In this document: piece after piece, positions 28,074 to 37,252 of the stretch | Numbering within the stretch: position 1 is the stretch's first letter | How the letters are laid out: every line of letters starts with the position of its first letter | NCBI RefSeq assembly: GCF_003362755.1 | Contig: NZ_QKRA01000013.1 | Span: forward strand, 1-63,185 | Length of the DNA stretch: 63,185 nucleotides | Direction of reading: 5' to 3' | DNA from: Marinomonas piezotolerans | GTDB lineage: Bacteria; Pseudomonadota; Gammaproteobacteria; Pseudomonadales; Marinomonadaceae | Translations under genes and position numbers: made by a program | The notes under the pieces: model-generated | The model's input: the letters and a program-made list of their open reading frames with translations, nothing else | What the model was told of the DNA's origin: nothing | Databases searched by the model: none

Positions 28074-28862
28074 ATGTACGACTCCATAAAATCCAAACTT
28101 AATAACCTGAAGAACAATAAGATCTTTGAACTGCTGGTTGTCTCAGTCATCATCATCTCGGCTCTTGAGATTGGGGCGAAGACTTTTGAGTTACCGGAAA
28201 CGGCGATATCACTCACATCCATCTTGGATGCCTTCATCACTATCTTTTTCCTATTCGAGCTGACGGTTCGCTTTGTTGCAGATGAAGACAAACGAAACTT
28301 CTTTAGAAAAGGATGGAATATTTTCGATACGCTGGTCGTTGTCGTCAGTCTTATTCCAATTGAAGACTCAGAAATGGCGCTGCTGGCCCGTCTGGTTCGG
28401 GTATTCCGTGTGTTAAGGATGGTTTCGGTTGTCCCAGAACTGAGAGTACTGATCAATTCGTTAATCAAAGCCTTGCCACAATTAGGCTATGTCGTGCTGT
28501 TGATGTTTATCATCTTCTACATCTATGCGGCGATCGGCAGTTTCCTATTCAGCGACATCAACTCATTTCTTTGGGGGGACATCGCCATTTCGATGCTGAC
28601 CCTCTTTAGGGTCATGACATTTGAAGATTGGACAGATATCCAATACGAAACGATGGAAGTTTATCCCTTTAGCTGGATTTTCTACATGTCCTTCATCTTC
28701 TTTACCGCGTTTGCGTTTCTCAACATGGTCATCGGGATTGTGGTCAATGTTATGGAAGAGGAGCACCAAGCGGCTAGGGAGAAAAAAGAGCCGTCGCTGA
28801 GTGAGCTACAGCAAGAGCTGAAAGAAATCAAAGCGGTGCTGTCAGAGCTACAAAAAAAGTAA
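28074..28862 (+). CDS. Bacterial voltage-gated cation channel (NaChBac family)
   Basis: A 262-residue six-helix subunit that should form a tetramer. S4 carries four Arg at three-residue steps (106, 109, 112, 115). The pore loop reads TLFRVMTFEDWTD, so the selectivity filter is TFEDWTD (182-188). NaChBac and NavAb have TLESWS at this place, whereas the engineered calcium-selective CavAb has TLDDWSD. The extra Asp residues (185, 188) suggest divalent or calcium preference. S6 (about 205-227) is followed by a coiled-coil tail (236-262), as in the family. No good ribosome-binding site is visible before the ATG. It is transcribed alone. Confidence 0.9.
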   Translation: MYDSIKSKLNNLKNNKIFELLVVSVIIISALEIGAKTFELPETAISLTSILDAFITIFFLFELTVRFVADEDKRNFFRKGWNIFDTLVVVVSLIPIEDSEMALLARLVRVFRVLRMVSVVPELRVLINSLIKALPQLGYVVLLMFIIFYIYAAIGSFLFSDINSFLWGDIAISMLTLFRVMTFEDWTDIQYETMEVYPFSWIFYMSFIFFTAFAFLNMVIGIVVNVMEEEHQAAREKKEPSLSELQQELKEIKAVLSELQKK

Positions 28863-28910
28863 CCCGTAAGAAGACACTGATCTCAACGCTGGATTGTCGA
28901 TACATTAGAC

Positions 28911-28935
28911 AAAAAAGCCCACCTTATAGGTGGGC
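28911..28935 (-). terminator. Intrinsic terminator of the sugar-catabolic operon
   Basis: On the minus strand the stem GCCCACCT / AGGTGGGC with a 3-nt loop is followed by TTTTTTG, 56 nt after the aldehyde dehydrogenase stop codon. It ends the leftward operon that begins near 39.7 kb. Confidence 0.9.
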
Positions 28936-28990
28936 AAACCCGCTGGGAGTATACGCAGCTAGAGTGGAGTCATATCAAACACTGTAGAGC

Positions 28991-30412
28991 TTAGGACCAA
29001 CCCGCGGTGGACTTTATTTCAAGATAGTCATGCAGCCCCCATTTACCGTGCTCACGACCATTGCCTGATTGTTTGTAGCCACCAAACGGGGCTCTGGCAT
29101 CCCAAGCAGCATTGTTAATCCAGATCGACCCAACACGCAGACGCCGCGCAATATAGCGTGCCTTATCTAAATCTGGACACTGCACATAGCCAGACAGACC
29201 GTACACAGTATCGTTGGCAATTCGTATCGCCTCATCGATATCTTGATATGGAATGAGCGTAATGACTGGCCCGAAGATTTCTTCACGTTCAATCGTCATG
29301 CCTGGTGTTACATCAGCAAACACGGTGGGCTTAATGTAGAACCCAGACTCCAGCCCCTCAGGGCGACCAAGCCCGCCACTCACTAGGGTTGCACCTTCTT
29401 CAATACCAGACTGAATCAGAGATTGGATACGCGTAAATTGCAGTTGATTCACTACAGGACCAAGACTCACCGCTTGTTCAGGGTGACCGACGGTATGTGC
29501 TTCTGCGGCTTCTTTGGCGTATAGCTTCGCTTGTTCCATTTTGTCGGCTGGGACCAGTAAACGTCCGGGTGAACGACACGCCTGACCGCAGTTTACAAAA
29601 CACGCTCCAACCCCCTCAAAGATCGCAGTTTTTAGATCGGCTTCAGGCGTTACGATATTCGCAGATTTGCCGCCTAACTCTTGAGCAACGCGTTTGACCG
29701 TTTCCGCTGCCGTTTTGGCCACCGCAATCCCCGCGCGAGTCGATCCCGTAATCGAAATCATGTCCACGTCAGGGTGGGCAGAAAGTGCTTCCCCTGCCAC
29801 CTCACCATAGCCCGTAACATGGTTATAAACGCCTGCCGGAAAGCCTGCCTGTTCGATCAACTCAGCAAACAACAGCGAAGAGAGCGGTGAGTACTCAGAT
29901 GGCTTTGCCACCACAGTGCAGCCTGCGGCCAAAGCTGGAGCGACTTTCACCACGAGTTGGTTCATGGGCCAATTCCATGGTGTGATCAAACCGCACACAC
30001 CAATGGCCTCGTAGGATATCTGCGTGTTGCCCTGCATCGTGTCCATTTCAAGCTCATCCAGCGCATCAATCGCCGCTTCCAAGTGAGCCCGCCCTACCCA
30101 CGCCTGAGCGTCTTTTGAGAACGATAAAACGGTTCCCATTTCTTTGGTCATCAGTTGAGCAATCTCGTCGTAACGCTCGTTATAAAGCTCTAATAGCCGA
30201 CGCAACAGCGTCAGCCGCTCTTCTTTACTGGTCAATTGCCACGCGTCAAACGCTTGGCGGGCAGCTTGAACGGCATCGTTCACATCTTGCTCATTGCCCA
30301 TTGGGATATCATAAAGAAAGCTTTCATCTGCGGGGTTAATGAGTGGATGCTTTGCCGTACCGTGGGGCGTCACCCATTGGCCATTGATGTAAAATTTATC
30401 GATATTGTTCAT
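28991..30412 (-). CDS. NAD(P)-dependent aldehyde dehydrogenase
   Basis: A 473-residue enzyme oxidising an aldehyde to an acid. Visible are the TPWNWPMNQ active-site Asn region, SITGSTRAG coenzyme loop, QELGGKSANIV with the general-base Glu, CFVNCGQACRSPGR with the nucleophilic Cys, and the REEIFGPVITL C-terminal motif. Length and motifs fit the ALDH superfamily. Last gene of the sugar-catabolic operon, 12 bp after the flavin monooxygenase. Given the aldolase and kinase upstream, a lactaldehyde-like or glycolaldehyde-like product is a possible substrate; this is inferred. Confidence 0.9.
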   Translation of the reverse strand: MNNIDKFYINGQWVTPHGTAKHPLINPADESFLYDIPMGNEQDVNDAVQAARQAFDAWQLTSKEERLTLLRRLLELYNERYDEIAQLMTKEMGTVLSFSKDAQAWVGRAHLEAAIDALDELEMDTMQGNTQISYEAIGVCGLITPWNWPMNQLVVKVAPALAAGCTVVAKPSEYSPLSSLLFAELIEQAGFPAGVYNHVTGYGEVAGEALSAHPDVDMISITGSTRAGIAVAKTAAETVKRVAQELGGKSANIVTPEADLKTAIFEGVGACFVNCGQACRSPGRLLVPADKMEQAKLYAKEAAEAHTVGHPEQAVSLGPVVNQLQFTRIQSLIQSGIEEGATLVSGGLGRPEGLESGFYIKPTVFADVTPGMTIEREEIFGPVITLIPYQDIDEAIRIANDTVYGLSGYVQCPDLDKARYIARRLRVGSIWINNAAWDARAPFGGYKQSGNGREHGKWGLHDYLEIKSTAGWS

Positions 30413-30424
30413 CGTTGTTTCCTT

Positions 30425-31867
30425 CTAACGCAAAGACGTGGGTTTCAAGCCGAAACGCATCGACTCTTGCTGTAGTTGCTCATAAGCATCGGGAATCGCA
30501 TCAGGGCCAACCAATTTGAACGTCAGCGCCGTCACCGGATGATGATGAATCAGTGTCGCGACATCTTCTGGCACTTTCCCTTCTGGGTCTGAACCATTCA
30601 ATCGCGCAAATTTGATCGTCTGCATATGTTGGTAGAGATCCTTACCTTTCAGGTTCACACTGTCATTGCAGGCGGTTCTAAGTGTGTCTTCATCTAGAGG
30701 TATCAAGCCGCTCCAACTGTAAGCGAGATAACGCGCTTGTTGTTCCAGCACAGGCAAGTAAGGGCCGATTTGTCCCCACAATCCCATGAAGGCTAGGTTC
30801 GGTACATCTGGGTGAAAGGTATGATTTGCTAAGGTAATGTGTTTGTTGGTTACGTCTAGTTGTTGCCGTAACTCGTCACTCAAAAATGGCAAATTCAAGG
30901 TATACCCTGTGCCAAAGATAATGCCGTCAAAGTCCGCTTGGCTACCATCGGTAAAGTGGACAACTCGGCCCTCTACTTTTTCGATCCAAGGTTTACAGGT
31001 AATTCTATTTTCTGCGATCAGATGCAAAAAATGCTGACTGCCCGTCGTTCCCGCAACAAGCACATCTTCGTCAGGTTCTGGAGCCCCATACCAAGCAGGG
31101 TTACCTGAATATTTCAGAATAAATTCTCGTGTCTCCGCCGCCCATTCCTCTGGCGTTGCCTGCTCTTGCCAAAGCGCGGCACTCCGAGTGAAGGCATAAC
31201 ATTCTGTTGGCGTACCTGTGATCAATTTAGGCATCACATATCGCTGGCGGCGCATCGTGGTTGTCACACTTTCTGTGCCGAGCATAGCCAAGTCTGACGC
31301 GATTTCTAATGACGAAATATTCCCCCCAGCGACGAGCACTTTTTTGCCGCGGTAGCGTTCTGGGTCGTCATAATTAAAGGCATGAATCACACCACAGTCA
31401 CCAGAAAACTCTGCTAAGCCCTCAATCTTCGGGATGTCAGGCGTGTTGTAAGCGCCTGTTGCAATCACCACTTTATCGAAGGTTTTGTGTTGCACCTCAC
31501 CATCATGATCAAGCTCAAGATGCCAAACGCCCTCCACCCGTGATAACGATGTGAGACGTGTCTGAGTCTGCAATACACTGTCTAGCTCAAACGTGCTCAA
31601 ATAGTCTTTTAAGTATTGCTGAATCTCCGTATTTTTCGGGAACAGTGCGATGCCATCTTTATGATCAAGATCGGAAAAGCGCGTTACCATTCTCGCTGTA
31701 TTCGTACGCATTTGGGGCCACACGCCTGAATTTGGGTTATTGCATGCCCATTGCCCTCCGACGTCACTGTGGCTTTCATAAATCACTGGGGCAAAGCCTT
31801 GTGACTTCAAATACCGAGCCGCCGCGATCCCACTTGGCCCTCCACCAATAATTGCTACCGATTCCAT
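30425..31867 (-). CDS. Flavin-containing monooxygenase (FMO-like)
   Basis: A 480-residue class B-type flavoenzyme. FAD binding is shown by VAIIGGGPSGIAAARYL (residues 4-20), NADPH binding by KVLVAGGNISSLEIASDL. The fingerprint region reads FSGDCGVIHAFNY, a variant of FxGxxxH with two extra residues, and ATGAYNTPDIP follows the usual ATG motif. Members oxygenate nitrogen, sulfur or carbonyl centres. Of two adjacent ATGs the second (31867) has AGGAGG at proper spacing. Its place inside a sugar operon is odd and suggests a nitrogen- or sulfur-bearing or ketone intermediate. Confidence 0.85.
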   Translation of the reverse strand: MESVAIIGGGPSGIAAARYLKSQGFAPVIYESHSDVGGQWACNNPNSGVWPQMRTNTARMVTRFSDLDHKDGIALFPKNTEIQQYLKDYLSTFELDSVLQTQTRLTSLSRVEGVWHLELDHDGEVQHKTFDKVVIATGAYNTPDIPKIEGLAEFSGDCGVIHAFNYDDPERYRGKKVLVAGGNISSLEIASDLAMLGTESVTTTMRRQRYVMPKLITGTPTECYAFTRSAALWQEQATPEEWAAETREFILKYSGNPAWYGAPEPDEDVLVAGTTGSQHFLHLIAENRITCKPWIEKVEGRVVHFTDGSQADFDGIIFGTGYTLNLPFLSDELRQQLDVTNKHITLANHTFHPDVPNLAFMGLWGQIGPYLPVLEQQARYLAYSWSGLIPLDEDTLRTACNDSVNLKGKDLYQHMQTIKFARLNGSDPEGKVPEDVATLIHHHPVTALTFKLVGPDAIPDAYEQLQQESMRFGLKPTSLR

Positions 31868-31877
31868 CATAGCCTCC

Positions 31878-32636
31878 TTAGTGAAAGTAAATCCCACCAC
31901 ATACGTTCAGTGCTTGCCCTGTCACAAATGCGCTTAAATCCGAGGCAAAAAACACCGCAGGCCCAACAATGTCACTCGGCTCACCCAGACGTTTCAGCGC
32001 CGCCACCTCTTTCCAATGATTGATGGCTTCTTCAGACCCAAGATTGTTTTTGCCCATTTCCGTTAAAATGATGCCGGGGCAAATGGCATTGACGGTGATG
32101 CCATCCATACCCGTTTCTTGGGCATAGACACGTGTTAAGGTCACCGCCGTTGCTTTGGTTGCCGCATAATGCCCTTGTGTTGGCACACCTTGACGGGCAG
32201 CAATCGAGGCGATGTTGATGATGCGCCCATTTTTGCGCTGGCGCATTTGCGGTAGCACCGCATTGGTGACAAACAATAAGCCTTTACCATTCACCGCAAA
32301 GTGCGCATCCCAATCCCCCTCACTAAGGTCTTCCAATAATGACGGTTTAAGAATGCCTGCATTATTTACTAATACATCAATCTGTCCGGCCTGCTCTGTC
32401 GCTTGCGCCACCATGTTTTCGACGGCACTCTTATCAGTTATGTCTGCGCCAAACACCCAGCATTTGCGACCAAGCTTTTCGATGGCAGACTTTGCTTCGT
32501 TTAACCCTTGTTCTTCACGTGGTAAATCACAAATCACCACATCCGCGCCATGCTCAGCCAAGCCTTCTGCGAGCGCTCGACCGATACCACGGCTGGCACC
32601 TGTCACCAAAACAACCTTGTTTGTTAAATCAGACAT
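31878..32636 (-). CDS. Short-chain dehydrogenase/reductase 1
   Basis: A 252-residue Rossmann enzyme with TGASRGIG (cofactor, residues 13-20), NNAG, Ser in the NIASIAARQG strand and the catalytic YAATK. It probably oxidises an alcohol or sugar hydroxyl with NAD(P). The C-terminus GQALNVCGGIYFH is standard for the family. It lies 10 bp before the monooxygenase and 56 bp after the PfkB kinase gene. The substrate cannot be read from the sequence. Confidence 0.9.
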   Translation of the reverse strand: MSDLTNKVVLVTGASRGIGRALAEGLAEHGADVVICDLPREEQGLNEAKSAIEKLGRKCWVFGADITDKSAVENMVAQATEQAGQIDVLVNNAGILKPSLLEDLSEGDWDAHFAVNGKGLLFVTNAVLPQMRQRKNGRIINIASIAARQGVPTQGHYAATKATAVTLTRVYAQETGMDGITVNAICPGIILTEMGKNNLGSEEAINHWKEVAALKRLGEPSDIVGPAVFFASDLSAFVTGQALNVCGGIYFH

Positions 32637-32692
32637 TGCGAACCTCTTATTCTTGTTTTAAATAGTTTGCGAATTTGGCAGACTCAGCCGCG

Positions 32693-33655
32693 CTAATTCG
32701 TTGCAGACATAGCTTTCAAAGGCCAATCGCTCATGGCCGCCCACGTATCATCAAACGATGTTAATGTGCCGTCCGATCCAAGCCCCATCGCCACTTTTGC
32801 CGCTACCGCACCGGCGAATCGAACGCTTTCTTGTAACGTCCAGCCTTTAACCAGCCCGACAATAACGCCAGCAGAAAAGCTATCACCGCATCCTGTGGTA
32901 TCAACGACATCGATGTCATGTGCCGCTAATGAGAATGACTGCCCTTGTTCTGGGTCGACGTACACTCCGTCTCCCCCCATGGTCAAGATGACATTTTTGA
33001 CGCCTTTGTCTTTGAACCAACGAGCCACCTCAACAGGAGACTCCAAACCAGCCATCGCAGATGCTTCCTCGATAGAAGGAATGAAGTAGTCAATATACGG
33101 TAGCAGTGGTAACACTAACTCCGTGGTCTCTGGCGTCGCTTGAATCAAGTCAAACGTTGTGATGCGCCCAAGCTCTTTCGCTTTTTGAATAAAACGCAAT
33201 GTCTTGGCGCCGTCGAATGTGCGCAGTAAGCCCGTCCCGCCAATATGAATAATGCGAGCATCCAGCGCGGCCTCCATATCTTCATCCGCCACATCAAAGG
33301 TCGCGGCCGTCCCCGGTACATGTAAGGCAGGGCGCTCGCCATTGGGTCGCACAGGTAAAATGGTTGCAGAGGTTTGGACGCTGCCGTCACGTCTTACTAG
33401 CGTCGTATCAAGACCGAAAGCATTCATTTTATTAACTAAAAAATCGCCCATTTCATCCGTGCCGACAGTGCTTACCATACGCGTATTCAAACCTAGAATG
33501 GCGCAGTCCACCGCGGTGGCCGCGGCTGTGCCTGCGACGGTCATCCGTATCTGTTCAATAAAGTCCGCGCGCCCTCCTTCGGGAATACGACTCACGGGAT
33601 AGCCTAGGACATCCAGCACAGCAAAACCGACAGAACTTACATCAAAACTTGGCAT
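32693..33655 (-). CDS. PfkB-family carbohydrate kinase
   Basis: A 320-residue ribokinase-fold enzyme that would phosphorylate the imported sugar or a derivative with ATP. The second PfkB signature DTTGCGDSFSAGVIVG carries the catalytic Asp and anion hole; an N-terminal GGRADF...AVDCAILGL region binds substrate. AAGGGG lies 7 nt before the ATG at 33655; an in-frame start at 33691 is not supported. It follows the second permease gene by 10 bp, linking uptake and phosphorylation. Confidence 0.9.
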   Translation of the reverse strand: MPSFDVSSVGFAVLDVLGYPVSRIPEGGRADFIEQIRMTVAGTAAATAVDCAILGLNTRMVSTVGTDEMGDFLVNKMNAFGLDTTLVRRDGSVQTSATILPVRPNGERPALHVPGTAATFDVADEDMEAALDARIIHIGGTGLLRTFDGAKTLRFIQKAKELGRITTFDLIQATPETTELVLPLLPYIDYFIPSIEEASAMAGLESPVEVARWFKDKGVKNVILTMGGDGVYVDPEQGQSFSLAAHDIDVVDTTGCGDSFSAGVIVGLVKGWTLQESVRFAGAVAAKVAMGLGSDGTLTSFDDTWAAMSDWPLKAMSATN

Positions 33656-33665
33656 TTTATTCCCC

Positions 33666-34649
33666 TTATTCCGCACGTTTGCGAAGGCCAAAAGACAAAC
33701 CTAATACAATAAATACAAGCAGCCCGATCCCAACTTGCTGCCAGAAGAAGTTCAGACCAAGCAGCAGCAAACCATTTCTCAACATTGCCAAGAACAACAC
33801 ACCTAAAATGGTACCGAACACAGAAGGTTTGCGTTCTTTACTAATGGCGGTACCGATAAACGTCGCGCCAATCGCATCCAGCAAAAAGGCGTCTCCCGCA
33901 AGCGGTACATAGGAGCGCACTGTTGAAGATAACAACACCCCAGAAATGCCACACAAAACCGAGCACGAGACGAACACTAAGGTGAGCTGAAATGGCACTC
34001 GAATACCTGAGTATTTGGCCACACCAGGCTGCGCGCCTAGAGCACTCACATAACGACCAAATTTACCGCGATGTAACGCAAGATAAACGGCTATGACGCA
34101 AGCCACTAACACGAGAAACGGTGTTGGAATGCCAAACAAAGACGTACGAGTAATCGCTTCAAACGGTGCCGCGAATTCACTTTTTGTCAGATAAATCGGT
34201 ACGCCACCAGACGTCGCCAGTTGCTGTACCGACTTACCGATAAACAGCACCCCAAGTGTCGCTAAGAACGGATCGATCTTGAGCTTATTAATCAACAGAG
34301 AATTGGTTAGCCCGACACAAGCCGCGACTAAAATAGCGACGATGACAGCAAACACACCATTATGTCCCGCGCCAATCATCATAATAAACGCCATAGAAGC
34401 GAGGTCGATCGACACGCCAACAGACAAATCAATCCCACCTGCTGCGATAACGATGGTCATTCCCAAGGCGACAATTGCCAGTAGGACCACTTTATTCGCA
34501 ATCAAATTGGAAAAGTTATCGAAGTTCAAAAAGCCTTCGGCCGTCATCGAAAACAGAATAAATACACCGATAAAGGCAACATAAACCGCTTTGTGCGACA
34601 TCGACTCGAGGGACATTTTTGGGGTAAGCGTTTTATTATTAACAGTCAT
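33666..34649 (-). CDS. Ribose-type ABC transporter permease 2
   Basis: A 327-residue inner-membrane protein with eight to ten helices and the RbsC-type signature AAGGIDLSVGVSIDLASM. It pairs with the upstream permease as a heterodimer under the double ATPase. AAAGGAT lies directly before the ATG at 34649; an upstream in-frame start would overlap the previous gene. The operon context indicates sugar or polyol uptake. Confidence 0.9.
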   Translation of the reverse strand: MTVNNKTLTPKMSLESMSHKAVYVAFIGVFILFSMTAEGFLNFDNFSNLIANKVVLLAIVALGMTIVIAAGGIDLSVGVSIDLASMAFIMMIGAGHNGVFAVIVAILVAACVGLTNSLLINKLKIDPFLATLGVLFIGKSVQQLATSGGVPIYLTKSEFAAPFEAITRTSLFGIPTPFLVLVACVIAVYLALHRGKFGRYVSALGAQPGVAKYSGIRVPFQLTLVFVSCSVLCGISGVLLSSTVRSYVPLAGDAFLLDAIGATFIGTAISKERKPSVFGTILGVLFLAMLRNGLLLLGLNFFWQQVGIGLLVFIVLGLSFGLRKRAE

Positions 34650-34659
34650 ATCCTTTCCC

Positions 34660-35649
34660 CTATGATTTTTTTGCAAATGAAGTAACGGCCACGACCACCA
34701 GAATCAGAGCGCCTTGTACGCCGCTTACCCAATAAGAGGAGATACCTAGTAGCTGAAAGCCATTCGACAATGCGCCGATAAACAATACCGCCAATAACGT
34801 ACCGCCGATGGTCGGCACAAAGCGCCGTGAAAAGACCGCACCAAGGAGCGCTGCCGCCAAGACAGGCAATAACAACAATCCAGTGCCAGGTGTCGATGCA
34901 CTTAACCGCGCAACGATTAAGATTGAGGCAGCGCCCGCAGCAAAGCCTGAAAAGAGATAACTGCCATACACATATCGCCCAGCATAGATGCCCACGGATT
35001 TAGCGGCTTCGACGTTGCCACCCACCGAATAAAGCCGTAACCCCACTGGGCTATAATGCACAATAGCAACCATCAGGGCGGCACCAATGATGAGACACCA
35101 AGCCAGCGCGCTGATACCAAGGAATTTACCAAACGCAAGCGTATCCAGAAGAGGAGACGCGGCACCTATCACGGTGTTTTGTGTCACCGCCAGCTCTAAC
35201 CCCGCCGCGATATTCATGACAGCGAGCGTACTCAATAACGGCATAATGCGCAGTGTCACCACGGCAAAGCCATTGAGAAAGCCGACACACAAACCGGTTG
35301 CAATGGCCGCTGGAATCGCCAAACTATCACCATAACCACGCTCTAACAAAACTGCATAGACCGCCGCACAGAGACCCGCGTTGGCAGCAATTGAAAGGTC
35401 GATACCGCCTTTTTGCACATCGGTCCCAGTGCCGATAAACACCACCGTAATGCCGAACGCTAAAAAGCCTAGAATCGTCGATTGCTCAATGATATTGAGT
35501 ATGTTGTAACTCGTGGTAAAGCCCCTCGCTGTCACAGCAAAGAACACCATGATCCCTAAAAATGCTGCGAATGCACCGAGCCGTATCGCCATTTTTTGTA
35601 GGGTATAACCATTTGAATTCATGTCGGATTTGAACAGTTGGAGCTTCAT
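34660..35649 (-). CDS. Ribose-type ABC transporter permease 1
   Basis: A 329-residue inner-membrane permease with the QKGGIDLSIAANAGLCAAV motif of the RbsC/AraH family and about ten helices. GGAG lies 6 nt before the ATG, which overlaps the ATPase stop codon (ATGA), indicating coupled translation. Two different permease genes, instead of one RbsC homodimer, are typical of several pentose and erythritol importers. Confidence 0.9.
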   Translation of the reverse strand: MKLQLFKSDMNSNGYTLQKMAIRLGAFAAFLGIMVFFAVTARGFTTSYNILNIIEQSTILGFLAFGITVVFIGTGTDVQKGGIDLSIAANAGLCAAVYAVLLERGYGDSLAIPAAIATGLCVGFLNGFAVVTLRIMPLLSTLAVMNIAAGLELAVTQNTVIGAASPLLDTLAFGKFLGISALAWCLIIGAALMVAIVHYSPVGLRLYSVGGNVEAAKSVGIYAGRYVYGSYLFSGFAAGAASILIVARLSASTPGTGLLLLPVLAAALLGAVFSRRFVPTIGGTLLAVLFIGALSNGFQLLGISSYWVSGVQGALILVVVAVTSFAKKS

Positions 35650-37160
35650 ACTGCACTCCTATTTATCGTTATTTTTTTACCCGAAGCCGCAGCAAGTAGT
35701 TGCTCAGAATTGATGCTACTGCCTTCATACTCACCGATAATTTCGCCCTTATAGATCACCAGCACTCGATCACACATCTCTGCTAACTCTTCAAAATCAG
35801 ACGAGACAAACACAATCCCTTTGCCCTCCGCCGCCAATCGGTTAATCAGCCCATAGATTTCGATCTTAGAGCCCACATCAACGGCTACAGTCGGCTCATC
35901 CAATAAGTACACTCGGCTATCACATGACAACCATTTGGCAACGACCACTTTCTGTTGATTACCACCTGATAGGTTTCGCACCAGCATGTCGCCACTTGGC
36001 GTTTTAACCCCAAGTTCTTCGATCAATGCGTCAACTGATTCAATTTCTTCTTGGCGGTTTACAAACCCTCTCTTGGAGATTTTGTCGACCGAGGCTAAGG
36101 TGATGTTTTCAGCGATAGAGAGATTGACGGCGACACCATGCGCACGGCGATCTTCCGGTATCATGGCAATACCATTTTCTACGGCATTGACAGGGCTTCG
36201 GAATTTATGAGATGTGCCATCGATAGAAACTGTCCCACTGTCTGGTGGCAACAGACCAAACAAGCTTTGCAGTACTTCCTTATCACCCGATCCAAGCAAA
36301 CCCGCCAGACCGACCACTTCACCCGCGCCAACTTGAAAAGATACGCTGTCGAAGTGGCTGGCTAGGCTGAGATTGTCCACTTCCAAAACGGGCGCACCGA
36401 CTTCAACATTACGTCTTGGGTACATCTCAGAAGTGTCTCGATTGGTCATCATGGTGACGATCTTTTCGATGCCGACTTCTTTTGGTGACACTTGACCGAC
36501 ATTTTCACCGTTACGCAATACCGTCACCGTGTCACAAATACTCTCAATTTCTGACATGTAATGAGAAATGAATACAATGGCGATGCCTTCCTCTTTGAGG
36601 CGGCGTAACACTGTAAATAGACTTTCCACTTCTTTCGTAACCAACGCTGCGGTCGGCTCATCTAGCACGAGGACTTTTGCGTTCTGGCTGAGAGATCGCG
36701 TAATCTGCACGATTTTCTGCTGTGCCGTAGATAAGTCGGTTATCAGTGTTGTTGGATCGAGCTCCAAATCAAAGTATCGCTGCAACAGCTCTGTTGCTTG
36801 AGCATTCATCTTGCGGTGATTAATAAATGGTCCAAAGGTTGGTTCATTACGCAAAAAAATAGCTTCGGCTACCGTTGCGGTGCTAACCAGTAAACGATCT
36901 TGGTGAATGAAATGAATGCCGCACTTCTCGATGATCTTCGGGGTAATACTTTTTAGCTCTTTGCCTTCGACAAAGATAGAACCCTCATCGTGACGATAAA
37001 TCCCCGCCAAGACTTTAATTATTGTGGATTTACCCGCACCATTTTGACCAACAACCCCATGAATCGTCCCGTACTCAATAGTCAACGATGCTTGATTGAG
37101 TGCTTTGACTGGTCCAAATACCTTGGATACGTCTCGCATTTCTACTGCGACTGAATTCAT
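35646..37160 (-). CDS. Ribose-type ABC transporter, double ATPase
   Basis: A 504-residue protein with two fused nucleotide-binding domains as in RbsA/MglA. The first has Walker A GQNGAGKST and VLVLDEPTAAL; the second has a degenerate P-loop (GLLGSGDKEV) but an intact signature LSGGNQQKVVVAKWL and a YLLDEPTVAVD Walker B, the usual asymmetry of the family. It energises the two downstream permeases. A hairpin in the gap before it may lower its expression relative to the binding protein. Confidence 0.93.
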   Translation of the reverse strand: MNSVAVEMRDVSKVFGPVKALNQASLTIEYGTIHGVVGQNGAGKSTIIKVLAGIYRHDEGSIFVEGKELKSITPKIIEKCGIHFIHQDRLLVSTATVAEAIFLRNEPTFGPFINHRKMNAQATELLQRYFDLELDPTTLITDLSTAQQKIVQITRSLSQNAKVLVLDEPTAALVTKEVESLFTVLRRLKEEGIAIVFISHYMSEIESICDTVTVLRNGENVGQVSPKEVGIEKIVTMMTNRDTSEMYPRRNVEVGAPVLEVDNLSLASHFDSVSFQVGAGEVVGLAGLLGSGDKEVLQSLFGLLPPDSGTVSIDGTSHKFRSPVNAVENGIAMIPEDRRAHGVAVNLSIAENITLASVDKISKRGFVNRQEEIESVDALIEELGVKTPSGDMLVRNLSGGNQQKVVVAKWLSCDSRVYLLDEPTVAVDVGSKIEIYGLINRLAAEGKGIVFVSSDFEELAEMCDRVLVIYKGEIIGEYEGSSINSEQLLAAASGKKITINRSAV

Positions 37161-37175
37161 ACTTCCCCCTAAAAA

Positions 37176-37221
37176 AACAGGTGATCAAACATGCCGCTTA
37201 TCACAGCAGGCATGTTTGATC
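37176..37221 (-). terminator. Hairpin attenuator between binding-protein and ATPase genes
   Basis: Perfect 13-bp arms GATCAAACATGCC / GGCATGTTTGATC (37183-37221) with a 13-nt loop. On the coding strand it is followed by ACCTGTTTTTTT. It should let most transcripts end after the binding-protein gene, the usual way such operons produce more binding protein than membrane parts. Confidence 0.75.
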
Positions 37222-37252
37222 GGACAGAGTCTCTGCTTCGAAAAGATTCGAA

